Origin: Sporodiniella umbellata
Lineage: Eukaryota; Mucoromycota; Mucoromycetes; Mucorales; Rhizopodaceae
Length of the DNA stretch: 64,000 nt
Reading direction: 5' to 3'
Assembly (NCBI GenBank): GCA_025677835.1
Contig: JAIXMR010000033.1
Location: 62,001-126,000 of the forward strand
The position numbers and the translations under genes are program-made. The notes under the pieces are model-generated. The model searched no databases and had not been told where the DNA came from. It saw only the letters and a list, made by a program, of their open reading frames with translations. Positions 13,278 through 23,681 of the stretch are shown here, one piece after another (position 1 is the stretch's first letter; every line of letters starts with the position of its first letter).

Positions 13278-13904
13278 TTATTTTTGTTTTTTGTTATTTT
13301 TTTTTATGGTGGCTCTCATCTGTAACTGTTTCATGAGTTCAGCCAGACTCATTTCCTCTTCCTCCCCTTTTTCTCCCAAGGGCTGACCCATCCAGTGGCG
13401 TACATCATCCGACCTTCGTTTCTTGAGACCCGAGCTTTGTTCTAGCAAGGGCACGATGCGAGACAGTTGTGACGGCCTTTGAGTGATGCCCGTGAGGGGA
13501 TCGTCTTTGGGCAGAACAAGGCTCATGTGCTGGCTGGCAGGGTCGGCTTGGCTTTGTTCGGTCAATGAGGCTCGCCAGGCCTCGATTCCATTGTATTTCT
13601 CGTCCGAAAGCAGCCGCTGGTTCTCTTGGACCCACCGGCTCAACACAAACAGCCAACACGCCACATCCTGGCTACGTTTCGCTCGTAACACATGACGGGC
13701 GCCGTTCACCGTCCTGATCAGGAAACAGCTCGGCGCTTTCTTGGCCTGGCTCAAAAGCGATAACGTCGTGATCTCCTCTATCCATACACACACATCCGTT
13801 GAATACAACTGACTTTTATCCAATCGAAACAGTCCCCACTTCCATTGTTTGTCTTTCGTACGCCAATAAAGATGGCCTTCATAGATACAGCTCGCTAAAG
13901 CCAT
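13278..13904 (-). CDS. PH-domain protein
   Basis: Single-exon protein of 208 aa. Residues about 5-100 read as a pleckstrin homology domain: IYEGHLYWRTKDKQWKWGLF for strands 1-2, then FLIRTVNGARHVLRAK for strands 5-6, and the hallmark C-terminal helix with tryptophan CWLFVLSRWVQENQRL. PH domains bind phosphoinositides or proteins at membranes. The remaining 100 residues are Ser/Glu/Lys-rich and probably disordered (GEKGEEEEMSLAELMKQLQ). The ATG at 13904 directly precedes the first strand. The gene faces the HMMR-like gene tail to tail. I cannot assign a specific pathway. Confidence 0.8.
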   Translation of the reverse strand: MALASCIYEGHLYWRTKDKQWKWGLFRLDKSQLYSTDVCVWIEEITTLSLLSQAKKAPSCFLIRTVNGARHVLRAKRSQDVACWLFVLSRWVQENQRLLSDEKYNGIEAWRASLTEQSQADPASQHMSLVLPKDDPLTGITQRPSQLSRIVPLLEQSSGLKKRRSDDVRHWMGQPLGEKGEEEEMSLAELMKQLQMRATIKKNNKKQK

Positions 13905-14295
13905 GTCCCTCTAAATAATAACAACAAAAAAGAAATGGATAGAAAATCGTTCCATTGAACAGGCCCGCTTTCTCTTTTTAGCAGCGGGACACTTGCCAAT
14001 CTGAGTCACTCCCTTCACTCTGTTTTTTAACCGCTCGTATCACTATTTATAGAAACACGCTTCTTCTCTATTCATCCACCGCGGCTATTTTTGGTAGACG
14101 CCAAAAAAATAAATAAATAAAAAGACGAAAGCTCAGTTGGCCGTTTGTTGATAGAATCCAAATAAAAAAAAATAAAAAAAAAATAAAAAAAAAAGATAAA
14201 AACAAATAAGCTTTCCCCTCCTTTTTTTTTTTTTTTTTTTTTTTGTTTATTTTTCCTTTTTTGTTTGTTGATTTCGAAAAAGCAAAGAAAACCAT
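13905..14295. other. short intergenic region
   Basis: Nothing coding is visible. The left part is the probable promoter of the PH-domain gene, the right part the 3' untranslated region of RPS5. A/T homopolymers occupy much of 14100-14245. The (apparent) open frames here are poly-Lys or poly-Phe translations. Confidence 0.5.
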
Positions 14296-14335
14296 TTATC
14301 GGTTGGCTAAGAAAAAGAGAGTCAATAGACTGTAA

Positions 14336-14368
<33 letters not shown>

Positions 14369-15037
14369 GAAACTTACACTTGGCAACACGTTCGAGTTCA
14401 TCCTTCTTCTTGATAGCATAAGAGTTAGCAGAACCCTTGGCAGCGTTGATCAATTCATCAGCGAGACATTCAGCCACGGTCTTGACGTTACGGAAAGCGG
14501 ATTCTCTGGTACCGACGGTCAACAAAGAGATGGCTTGGTTGACACGACGGAGAGGAGAGACATCGACTGCTTGACGACGGACGGTACCTTGAGAACCAAT
14601 ACGGGTGGAATCTTCACGGGGACCACAGTTGATGATGGCATCGACCAAGATTTGAAGAGGGTTGGCATCGGTCAACAAGTGAATGATTTCAAAAGCATGT
14701 TGAACAATACGAGCAGCCATCAACTTCTTACCGTTGTTACGACCGGTCATCATCAAGGCGTTGGTCATACGTTCGACAATAGGGCACTTGAGAAAAAAGG
14801 GGGTAAGATTCAATGGGCAAACTCAATTCTTTTTCCAATACTTACTTGAGCCTTACGGAAACGCTTGACAGCGAAACGACCGGCAGTGTGGGGCAAGTAG
14901 ACTTGTTGACGGATCTGAACGTAATCCACAAGGGAAATATCCTTGACTTCAACATCTTCATAACTCCACTTGTTGAACAATCGGCGAGTACCATCAGCAG
15001 AAGCGCTGACATGAGCGGGCAAACCTAAGGCAGGCAT
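14296..15037 (-). CDS. RPS5: 40S ribosomal protein S5 (uS7)
   Basis: Small-subunit ribosomal protein uS7, located at the head of the 40S subunit near the E site and mRNA exit. Exons are 15037-14846, 14786-14378 and 14306-14296 (sum 612 nt, 203 aa, against 204 in human). Introns are 59 and 71 nt. The spliced product reads [82 protein letters not shown], and [17 protein letters not shown]. The last exon is only 11 nt and encodes the final SNR plus stop. That tiny exon is confirmed by the invariant SNR ending of the family. Upstream lies a (GGAT)n repeat. Confidence 0.98.
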
Positions 15038-16995
15038 GATGGTCTATGCATAAGGTGGGTTGGATGGATGGATGGATGGATGATTGGATGGATGGATGGG
15101 TGTAGAGTAGTATAGATATGGGTGGGCACAGATAAAAGATGGATTAGCCTTCACACGCTATGGATTCTTATAACGCTTTCTTTACCTAATAGTTTCGAAA
15201 AAAAAAAGAGAGGGGGATTCTCTTGTCTCTTCTTCTCACCTGTCAACACATCTGCCTGCCTTTCCCGACTCGGACACTAAAACATTTTTTTTTTTTTTTT
15301 TTTTGATTTTTTTTTTTTTTTTTTTTCACGTTCTTTGAATTGCCTGGAAAATAAGAAAACCCTTCCTATTCTGTATAGGCCCAAACAGTCAATGGATAGC
15401 CTAGATGAACCTTAAGGGGTCTCTTACAAGACTGTTTATAGATAGATAGATAGATAAAAGGGACTCATCGCATGCTCAATGGACTCATTCAACTCACGAG
15501 TCCATTGTGGTAATTGCTTTCCATTGGGTAGGAAACACTATGTCCTTTTAGTATTAGTTTATTTTTGTCTGTATAAAACTAGTCAAGACTTTTTTTTTTT
15601 TTGTTTTTATAAACAAGGACGCTTTGCATAAAAAGACGTCCAGTGGAGCCTATCCCTGCTAAACCCTAATAAAAGTGAAAAGGTGCAGACAGTGGTTCGG
15701 TAGAGTACCTTCAATAGGGAAATCTTATTAGAGCCATCTCAGGTACTTGGGTTATCCACCGAATGGGGTGGATAACAAAAGCCTTTTGCTATTGCCATTG
15801 TTATTATAATTCCCAATGCAATAGGCTATTTTGTTGGCTTAGACTCTTTAGAGAATACTCAATCCGTGTGGTAAATTCCCCCCCCCCCCTTTTTTTTTTC
15901 ACCAAAAAAAGTAGCGTGTTTTATATTTTATTACGGACAAAGAAAAAGATACAATCTCATAGGCTCTCTCTCTCTCTCTCTCTCTTTCTTTCTCTCTCTC
16001 TCTCTCTTTTTTTTTTTTTTTTTAAAAAAAACAAATGTTCAAACTTATAAGCATTGAAAGTTTCTTCAAAAAAAGTCATTTCAAGATTCTTACCAAAGAC
16101 CGATTGAGCGCACTTTGACGATTTCTATTGGAGTTTGATTTTTGTTGAGAGCATTTTTTTTTTTTCGAGAGCACAAAAGTCTATGCATGTTGGATCAAAC
16201 GTCTTGTATGGTTTCATAGGCAAAGTTTCTCTACCAAACCCTTTTGGAATAGAAAAGCAAGATTTCTAGAACCAACGGCACATTTTCTTTCCCCATGAAA
16301 ATACAAAGCAATGAGAACTTGTATTGAAACTGGCCTCGCCCAAAGTTTCAAAACCCGTCTGCCTGGGAAATCCTGGAGCGTGTCTTTTGCCATTTTCTGT
16401 TTTGTCAATGCAAATTTTGTGTGAAATAAGTGGGGTTAGTTTATTTGAACGGTGTTTGAATCGACCAAACGTCAACCGTTCACAGATCGATACTATTTGA
16501 CTAAGCCTAGTTTCTGGTGGATCAAAAGAAACAGAAACCTACGTTTTTTGTCTCTCGTAATGATCAGGCTTTTGTGTAGGTGTTTTCCATAACCAAAAAA
16601 AAAAAAAAAAAAAAAGGGCCTATCTGAGTTCGAGTGGACCGTGTCAAGACGTCAGCTGTTGACGATAAGCAGGCAGTGTTTATCAACAACCTGTGGAGAG
16701 CGTCATCGACCCAAACGTGGTCTGATATGGATTCTCTAAAAGAATAGCGTTTCTGTTCTGGATCGTTTCTCTCTCTCTCTCTTTTTTTTTTTTTTTTTTT
16801 TTTTTTTGAAAGCTGTTAGGATAGACCAATGAGTGTGTAAGGAACATTTTTTCCTTTTAGAGATTCACTTTCAAGTTCATTCGTCCGGTTTAATTATGCA
16901 GAAAAAACACATGAGTGGAAAAAAAAACATGAGCCTGGGTTATAAAACTCAAGCCGGATTGGATTTTCTTTTCTCTTTTTCTTTCTAATAAAAAA
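15038..16995. other. intergenic region upstream of RPS5
   Basis: No supported gene. Features seen: a (GGAT)n tract at about 15058-15099, long T runs at 15283-15304 and 15308-15326, a (GATA)n tract at about 15439-15455, a C-run at 15880-15889, CT-rich microsatellites at 15965-16008 and 16767-16781, and A/T runs at 16594-16615 and 16782-16807. The open frames at 16214-16475 have no recognisable motif. Promoter elements for RPS5 are expected in the first few hundred bases, but I could not identify a convincing one. Confidence 0.5.
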
Positions 16996-17271
16996 ATGTT
17001 TACAAGAATTTTCAATTCAATTCGCGAAAATGGAGCCAAAAACCCAAAGACGCCTACCAAACATAGCACGGAAGAACCCAGTGGATACGATCGAAGACCT
17101 TCGGTGACGGAAGAGTGCGAACATGCCATGTCTCGCTATACCAGCACCTCGCCACCTACAGAACCTATTCCTATCAATAATCGAGGCAGGAGAGCTACCG
17201 TCTTTGGCATTTCAAACGTAGCCTTTGACGACTACGTACAGAAAGATCTTGTCTCGAGTTCATGGAGCTAA
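16996..17271 (+). CDS. small unrecognised protein
   Basis: Candidate small gene of 91 aa in one exon. The composition is unlike the surrounding AT-rich noise: many charged and polar residues, RRPSVTEECEHAMSRYTS, then Arg-rich NNRGRRATVFGISNVAFDDY and the end QKDLVSSSWS. The two Arg-Arg-x-Ser/Thr sites (RRPSV, RRATV) look like basophilic kinase targets. An ATG follows an AT-rich leader, and the frame closes with TAA before a CT/AT microsatellite. I do not recognise a family. Homologues in other fungi would decide whether this is real. Confidence 0.55.
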   Translation: MFTRIFNSIRENGAKNPKTPTKHSTEEPSGYDRRPSVTEECEHAMSRYTSTSPPTEPIPINNRGRRATVFGISNVAFDDYVQKDLVSSSWS

Positions 17272-17375
17272 ACAGGTGCCTCCTCTTAACAAAGACACGC
17301 TGAATCTCATAGGAAAGACTACTACGTCCTTTAGCGTAGCTTTCCATCTATATCTATCTATCTATCTATATATAC

Positions 17376-17434
<59 letters not shown>

Positions 17435-17885
17435 CACACCATCTTTATGCAGATCTTTCTCTGCTTGCCTTTTTATGACATCTCTCTCTCTCTCTCTTTT
17501 TTTCTATACATATCCCCCCTATTGTAGTTATTACACCTGTACTTTTCCTCTCTCTTTCTCTCTTTTTTTAATTAAAAAATAAATAAATCGCTTTATAAAT
17601 ATTTAAGCTTAGTCATTGATAGTGTCAATCTGTGTTACTTTAATCAAACCTTAAGCGTACGTTTCATTCACGCTCTTTCCTGTCAACAGATGACGTAGGT
17701 AAGTAAGGGGTTTTTTTTTTATCTAGTTTTTTTTTTTTGGGTTGCTACGAAACATCGAGTCAACCCAGGTAGAATCAGGCGATGGCTCTGTAGCCTACGA
17801 TTCAGGCCCTTTTTTTTTTTTTTAATGCAAACAAACCTCCAACACAAAAGTGACTATTTACAACAGGCTCTTTTTATTATTATTG
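17272..17885. repeat. microsatellite-rich intergenic region
   Basis: The tract at 17346-17437 is a compound microsatellite: (CTAT)n, then (CATA)n, then a long (AT)n. CT-rich tracts follow at 17483-17499 and 17549-17565. No coding region is seen. The right part is the 3' flank of CTK3. Confidence 0.8.
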
Positions 17886-18668
17886 TTATTGATTCAGGAT
17901 GGAACTCCAGGCGTAAGTAGGCAGTTTCTGTTTGTTTTGCGTCATCATCTGTTCATAGTCCACTTCAGGGTTCAATTTGTCTATCGAACGCCAGAAATCC
18001 TCAAATTCTGCATTCTTGGGCTCTTCCGGAGGTCGGATCCAGATCTCTTCCTTTATTCTCTTGTGCTTTAAAATGTAAGGCTTCTGGCGAGTTCTGTCTT
18101 GTGGCTTACCCTTTCTCGATCTTCTTCCATTCGCCGGATAATGTCTTGTTTTGAAAAGGTTTCGTTCACTGGTTTTGAACTACCATACATAATAATAGTT
18201 AATACAGATCCCCAACAACCACAGTAAAAACACTTGCTTATTATTCTGACGTTCTAACAATGGCTTCTCAGCCTCTTCTAGAATCTGGAGGTCAAACACA
18301 TTCTTTCGTTTCCAGTGATTCATAATCTATTTCAGGTTATTTTTTTTTTTTTTTTTTCACCTCTCAGTGTAGCCATCGAGTTACCTTTTGTGTGTTGGGC
18401 ACATTGACAATCCCTTTGGCATCGTTCGCTACTACAGCATGTACAATTCGAGGTAGATCAGGTCGTGTCAAGTCTATATAGCCAGTGAATTTCGCTTTTT
18501 GACTAGCTGAAAATATAGCATCCAATACATAGATGATGTTCAATCGGGCGTTGGTCGACGCCTAGACAAACCCAGTAAAAACAACAAAAAAGAACAAGTT
18601 ATAATAATAATAATAATAATAAAAAAAGCAACCATTGAAAATTAGGACAAGAAATTTATAAAATCATT

Positions 18669-18703
<35 letters not shown>

Positions 18704-18970
18704 GATTTATTAACATTTTACAAGTCCATTTGCCACTTTCTCTTTCCTTCCCCCTTTCAATAGCCAAACTTTTTTTTTTTTTTTTTTTTTTTTTGGGGGT
18801 CTTACCTGTTCAAGTTCTTCAACAAGACAGCTGTACAAGTCTTCTGATAGTTTTCGATGTCGCATAGCAAAAGTAGCTACTTTATGAATGGATTGTTGAG
18901 AAGCATTGACTTTTTGTAAAAGCCCTAGAAACGCTAAACGACATTCAAACGGATCCGATTCTTCTGCCAT
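17886..18970 (-). CDS. CTK3: CTD kinase I subunit gamma (Ctk3)
   Basis: Subunit of the CTDK-I complex that phosphorylates Ser2 of the RNA polymerase II C-terminal domain; Ctk3 supplies a CTD-interacting-like helical domain. Five exons: 18970-18806, 18561-18385, 18326-18238, 18179-18110, 18065-17886 (sum 681 nt, 226 aa). The N terminus DPFECRLAFLGLLQKVNASQ, then SEDLYSCLVEELEQ-ASTNARLNIIYVLDAIF, matches the fungal Ctk3 family. The C-terminal part has SKQDIIRRMEEDRER-HKRIKEEIW, IRPPEEPKNAEFEDFW and ends ...LPTYAW. Intron 1 is long (244 nt) because of long A and T runs. Intron 3 (18180-18237) appears to be a GC-AG intron: the exon ends AA before GCAAGT, and only this boundary gives the right phase with a good donor. 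It is divergent to PET100 with 205 bp between starts. Confidence 0.9.
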
Positions 18971-19175
18971 GCTGAACGGGTGTTTTTGTTTTTAAAAAAA
19001 AAAAAAAATAAAAATAAAAGAAAGAGAGAAGAATAAAAAAAAAAATTGAGTTTTCAAAAAAAAAAAAAAAAAAAAAAAGTCGGAGAAAGAAACGGCCAAG
19101 GCATCCTACTTTATCCAGCGTAGGTCTCTCTTTTTCTTTTTCTTTTTTTTTTTTATAAAGACATCAAACGATACT

Positions 19176-19474
19176 ATGGGTGGACCACAGTTAGAAGTGA
19201 TCAAGGTAAACAAAAAGAAAGGCTTGAGAGAAAACCAAAGGGATTGAGATTTATCGGTTAGTTTGGTTTCTATGTGTTTTTCCCGGTGGGAACCATGCTT
19301 TATTTTGGTGGACCCGGGTTTTATGATACGTTTGTCAAAGGCATCAAGTTTTGGCCTGATTACGAAAAGACACATCAACCACCTACAACACCTGAGGAAT
19401 TAAAAGAAACCCTAGACAAGCTCAAGTTGGAAAGACAAGAAAGATGGCGAAAGGCAGCAGAGAAGAAAGAATAA
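19176..19474 (+). CDS. PET100: cytochrome c oxidase assembly protein PET100
   Basis: Small mitochondrial inner-membrane protein that helps assemble cytochrome c oxidase. Two exons, 19176-19205 and 19262-19474 (sum 243 nt, 80 aa), intron 56 nt, phase 0. The joined sequence reads GGPQLEVIK-FGFYVFFPVG, then TMLYFGGPGFYDTFVKGIKF and WPDYEKTHQPP. That is one N-terminal transmembrane segment followed by a basic/acidic helical tail (LDKLKLERQERWRKAAEKKE), as in the family. The length fits (human 73, yeast 111 aa). The gene is convergent with the acidic zinc-finger gene; only 69 bp, mostly A and T homopolymer, separate the stop codons. Confidence 0.9.
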
Positions 19475-19481
19475 ATACTTT

Positions 19482-19527
<46 letters not shown>

Positions 19528-19543
19528 TTTTTTTTTTTTTCTT

Positions 19544-20975
19544 TTATCGTTCAAGCCAAAGCTTATTTTTTGATCGCATTAAACGAAAAGCGCTGATAGG
19601 AATACGTTGCCATCGACTGAGATCTCTTGAATAAGGTTCTTCCTGTGCTACATCTTCTTCCTCGTCGGAATGAAGTTGTGAAGTATCGACGAGATCGTCC
19701 ATGGAAATGTCTTGGGTGGGGGCGATGGCTAGACTGAGCCTGCGTTTCTTTTGAGGATCGGAGAGCATGGACTGAGCTTGTCTTTTTTTGGTTTCGTTTG
19801 TTTTGAGTAGTGCTGAGAGTTGGTCTTGAAGGCTCAGGCTGAGTGTATCCTCGGCTTGAGATGAAGAGGCGATCGGGTTGGGCTCGTAGGCGAGCGAGAG
19901 ATCATCGTTGATCACGGTCGATAGATTACAGAGCGATTCTGAGCTAAAGTCAAGCGAGCCGCGATGGCGTTGGGCGGCAGAGACGGCACTGCTGGGGAGC
20001 GAAGGACGTCGCAGTAAATCGGCTTGGTTTTCAGACTCCATGGAAGACAGCAAGCTGAGGGCTTGAGAGAGTTCAAATGCCGATAGCTGGCCATGCTCTC
20101 TGCCGACCGGTGTATTGGCGCCATGAGATTCAGGATCGCTTGGGGCCAAAGCATGCATAAACGCTGAGACGAGATGGTTATAAGTATCCGGATGGCTGGA
20201 AGGTGTGGTGAGTGGTAAAGATCTGTGTTGTTGTTCTTCTTCATCTTCTTCTTCTTCATCTTCTTCTTCTTCTGAAGTAGACCAATGGCTGAGTGGCTGT
20301 AGGTTGACCTCTTCCTCCTCTTCTTCACTTTCTAACTCTTCACTTTCCTCCTCCTCCTCCTCCTCCTCTTCTTCTTCTTCGCTCTCCTCACTCTCTTCAC
20401 TCTCCTCGCTTTCCTCGCTTTCCTCTTCTGTCAGGCTTTCGTGGTCAGATCCTTGATCAGACAAAGGAGACATTGTATCCAGCAAGTCATCCAAATCGTC
20501 TACAACCACTTCTTCCTGTACCGTTTCTTTTTTGATCTTTTTCTTCTTTTTCTTGCCCGCTAATCCCACCCGTTCGACCACCTTGACCGGTTCGACCACA
20601 GGCGTTGTAGGTGCGCTGGTACCGCAGGTACAGTCTGTATCGCATACCGGACAGATATCGTCTTCTTCTTCTTCTTCTTGTATTGATAGGCTGGGTATGG
20701 CTCGCTTCAAAGGTAATATAATCAACGCTGGCTTGGACTGGCAAGAGGGACATGAATACCGATCGGCTCTTTCTACCGTACGAAACAACTCTAGCGTACA
20801 AACAAAACAGAATAAATAAATAGATCCACCCACGGTGACAATCATTACCCTGACAGCGGTGACATGCCACTGTGTGTTTCTTGTGCGATTTCTTCTTTTT
20901 GTATTTCTTTTTCTTTTTCGTTTCAAAGAGATCTATGAAAGAGCGTTCTGTATCCGATACTTCGAGGGTTGACAT
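19544..20975 (-). CDS. acidic zinc-finger protein of unknown function
   Basis: 457-aa protein, exons 20975-20849 and 20790-19544 (sum 1,374 nt), intron 58 nt. The splice joins HTVACHRCQ to ELFRTVERADRYSCPSCQ, making a C38-x2-C41-x14-C56-x2-C59 zinc-finger-like module. A second cysteine cluster, ICPVCDTDCTCG, follows after an acidic run. The N terminus is Lys-rich (KKKKKYKKKK) and a second basic patch KKKKKKIKKE lies in the middle; both could act as nuclear localisation signals. Residues about 155-225 are almost pure Glu/Ser repeats. The C-terminal half is Ser/Leu-rich. Such a layout suggests a nuclear chromatin or transcription factor, but I cannot name the family. It is divergent to the SET gene, 185 bp between starts. 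Confidence 0.85.
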
Positions 20976-21097
20976 GGGTTGTATATAGTATGGCTGTGAT
21001 GAAAATAATAAAATAAAATGCAATTAGAAAAGTATGAAGAATATGCAGTACAAAAAAAAAAAAAAAAAAAAAAAGGGAAAATTTTTGAAGCGCTTTG

Positions 21098-21132
<35 letters not shown>

Positions 21133-21160
21133 AACTACTTTTTTTTTAAAGCACAGAAAA

Positions 21161-21883
21161 ATGACAAACCCAAAAAGTTATTTACGCAATGTCCCTCAAG
21201 CACAAGCAAGCACACCTTCAGGCTGGACCAAAGAAATAAAATATATCGACAAGTTGTTTTGGTCTCCGAGTATAGCCAGTGAGATCAAAGAGCTCTTTCA
21301 GCCTTCCAAAGTCATCGAGCGACCGAGCCAGTTTATGAATCAGTACGTTCAAGTCATAGGCACTGGGTTTCCAAACACCAAAGAACAACGTAAACAAGTC
21401 AAGATCAAAGCCATTACCGATCCAGGACATCCCTGTCAAGGAGCCTACGGTCTTTTTGCAGCTCAAAACTTACAACCCAAACAGCTGGTGATTGACTATC
21501 TCGGTAGGGTGGAATGCGAAGACGACTATGACCCAACTTCCGACTATGTGCTTCATTACGGTCCTGACCTTTCTATCGATGCCGGGCATTGCGGCAATGA
21601 AGCTCGGTTCTGTAACGACTTTCGTGGCTGTGGACCTGAGCCCAACGTCTGTTTTCTAAACTACCTCGACGAGTCCACTCAACAGATCAAAGTGGGAATC
21701 TTTGTCAATGGCAACAGAAAGATCAAAAAAGGAGACGAACTGGTAATTACATAAACAGGATCTCTTTTATTACCCTATTCAACACCCCTATCTGTACTTT
21801 AGCTTGTCACTTATGGTAAATCCTTCTGGGCTAAACGAGGGGTGGACATGAGCCATCAGGTCCATAAAAAAGAATTAAAGTGA
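21161..21883 (+). CDS. SET-domain protein (predicted lysine methyltransferase)
   Basis: 220-aa protein with a compact SET domain. Exons 21161-21742 and 21803-21883 (sum 663 nt), intron 60 nt, phase 0. Seen in order: the SAM-binding G-x-G region as GAYGLFAAQNL, the strand VIDYLGRVE, then DAGHCGNEARFCNDF in the place of the RFINHSC motif (N and C retained), and GDEL-LVTYGKSFWAKRG, the E-L-x-x-x-Y motif created by the splice. No pre-SET or post-SET cysteines and no other domain are seen. Histone or non-histone substrate cannot be told. The ATG at 21161 is preceded by a T-run leader. The last 9 bp of the coding sequence overlap the end of ARPC3 on the other strand. Confidence 0.9.
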
Positions 21884-22620
21884 AAGATTCATAAACTTTC
21901 GCTTGGAAAAGCAAGACCACCATTTACTCAAGTGACCATCCACATAAGCTCTCTCGGCTAATCGAAGAGCAAGTTCTTGACGTAGTTGTTGAAAATACTG
22001 TTTCATTTGATCTAGAATAATAAAATAGCCCCTCTTTCTTTTTAGCACCGCCGCGTCCACTCTTTTTCTCTCTCTCTCTCTCTCTCTGTTTTTTTACCTG
22101 CTTGGAACTTGTCGGTAGGTCCTTGGTACATTGCGTTCAAAGGAAACCCGGGATCGCTAGGAATGGCAAAGTTGGAAACTGCCAACGTGTTCAAAGACTT
22201 GTAGGCCTCACTTTGGGGTGTGTTTTTGTTGAGTGTGCCGAGACATTGTGAGATGAAAAGGATCAGATAGATAAGAACTCGGTCTGCATTGCCTTTGATT
22301 TCAAAGTTACGGAAAAGACAGTTGGCGCGAAACAAGTCAAGTGCCTCATCAATAATATCATCTCCAACTCCATCCGCTATATTAAACCATAAATAAAACA
22401 CCCCCCCCAAAAAAAAAAAGTCAATCCATGTATGTTTCTACATTCAATATGCTATGACTTTACAGTAAGGTGCGTTGCCTCTAAACTTGGTCTTTATGGG
22501 CAACATAAACATGTTGCCAATAGACTGATAATCGCCATCGTTGAATTGTGAGTGGTAAGCCTATTCAAACAGTTTAGAAAAGAGCCCATCTATCTCTCAC
22601 GTTAAACTCTTTACGGGCAT
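21875..22620 (-). CDS. ARPC3: ARP2/3 complex subunit 3 (ARPC3/p21-Arc)
   Basis: Subunit of the Arp2/3 actin nucleator; acts in cortical actin patches and endocytosis. Four exons: 22620-22615 (only MP), 22560-22464, 22376-22098, 22011-21875 (sum 519 nt, 172 aa; human 178). Introns 54, 87 and 86 nt. The product reads MP-AYHSQFNDGDYQSIGNM, FMLPIKTKFRGNAPY, DDIIDEALDLFRANCLFRNF, EIKGNADRVLIYLILFISQC, IPSDPGFPLNAMYQ, QMKQYFQQLRQELALRLAER and SKWWSCFSKRKFMN, all family hallmarks. The two-codon first exon is supported by the invariant MPAYHS start. Its stop codon region overlaps the 3' end of the SET gene. Confidence 0.97.
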
Positions 22621-23058
22621 GGTTGACTTTCTAATGCGATGGAAAAATAGAAAAAAATAGACATCCATTCGCAACCTGGCTTTCAACACACATTCGAATT
22701 CCGGTCTACGTCATTCGCAACAATGCATTGGGCTCTATCAAAAATTTTCAAGGGCTAATACTAGTTCTCTAACAAACCCTCTTTCAATCACTGCCTCTCC
22801 TCGCCCCAGAGAAAGCTCAACGAGATGTTTGTAACGTACTCTTTTTTTTTTTTTTTTTTTTTTTTTTTCAATCAGAACTCCTTTACCCCTCGTACACACA
22901 CCAAAAAAAGAAAAAATGCGCCTACTGAAATAGAAGGGGAAAGATCTTTTTTTTTAAAAAAAAAAAAAAAAAAAAAAATAGGTGGCAGTAAGAAACGTTT
23001 TATTATGAGTTATTTTATAGAAACCGAAAGCAATCGTTATATAATTTTGGTATTATCG

Positions 23059-23091
<33 letters not shown>

Positions 23092-23228
23092 GAGGGAGCG
23101 TTATAGAGCATATCAATGTATAAGGGAAAAAAAAAAAAAAAAGAGAGAGAGAGAGATAACAGTATCTAGAGAGAGAGAGAGAGAGAAAAAAAAAAAAGGA
23201 TGGCATAGAAAAGAAGCGTAGAGGAGGG
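22621..23228. other. intergenic region with homopolymers
   Basis: No gene is supported. The region holds T and A runs of 20-25 nt (22842-22868, 22957-22978, 23071-23090, 23126-23142), CA and GA microsatellites near 23060 and 23143-23186. The left part is the probable ARPC3 promoter. The (apparent) open frames are low-complexity Phe/Lys translations. Confidence 0.5.
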
Positions 23229-23681
23229 TTATGATACAGCTAATCGTTGTATGGGTGTATCTTCATCATCTACAATAATAATCTCTTCGTCTTCTTCGTC
23301 TTCTTCTTGATCTTTCTCGTCTTGAGAAACCTGCTCTTCTTCTTCTTCTTCCAAAGCCAAAGCCAACTGAAGATCATCCCAATCTAATTCGTCACCACAT
23401 CGTTCCAATAAATCATCAAACCAAGATTCTAAACATCGGTCGCTTTCATGCTTCATCAGCATGGCTTCTGGATTGCTCTCGTCGGAAGATAACGTTTCGA
23501 TCTCTAGTAAAAGGATCTTGAATGTCTCGATCAATTCAGCGGATATTTCGCCTGAAGAAGGTGTGGAATTGATTTGATTCAATACTTTGGTCAATTCCGT
23601 CAAAAGAGGGTTTTGATCCACACAGGCTCGTTTTTCACTTTCCTCAGCAAGAGAAGGCGACCGACTACGTTTGTTGGGCAT
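23229..23681 (-). CDS. small acidic protein of unknown function
   Basis: Single-exon protein of 150 aa. It starts with a basic stretch MPNKRSRSPSLAEESEKRA that resembles a nuclear localisation signal. A helical middle follows (LLTELTKVLNQIN, IETFKILLLEIETL, CLESWFDDLLERCGDELDWD). The C-terminal 45 residues are strongly acidic (EEEEEE...DEKDQEEDEEDEE). The non-random composition, a proper ATG at 23681 and a TAA end support a real gene. I do not recognise a family. Nuclear localisation is an inference from the basic N terminus and acidic tail. Confidence 0.7.
   Translation of the reverse strand: MPNKRSRSPSLAEESEKRACVDQNPLLTELTKVLNQINSTPSSGEISAELIETFKILLLEIETLSSDESNPEAMLMKHESDRCLESWFDDLLERCGDELDWDDLQLALALEEEEEEQVSQDEKDQEEDEEDEEIIIVDDEDTPIQRLAVS

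Noticed and set aside
15659..15670. AAACCCTAA telomere-box-like element upstream of RPS5
   Set aside because: Single copy about 620 bp from the start; expected by chance in AT-rich DNA and too far to call a promoter element.
20205..20456. Plus-strand poly-Ser frame
   Set aside because: It is the antisense of the Glu/Ser repeat in the acidic zinc-finger gene.
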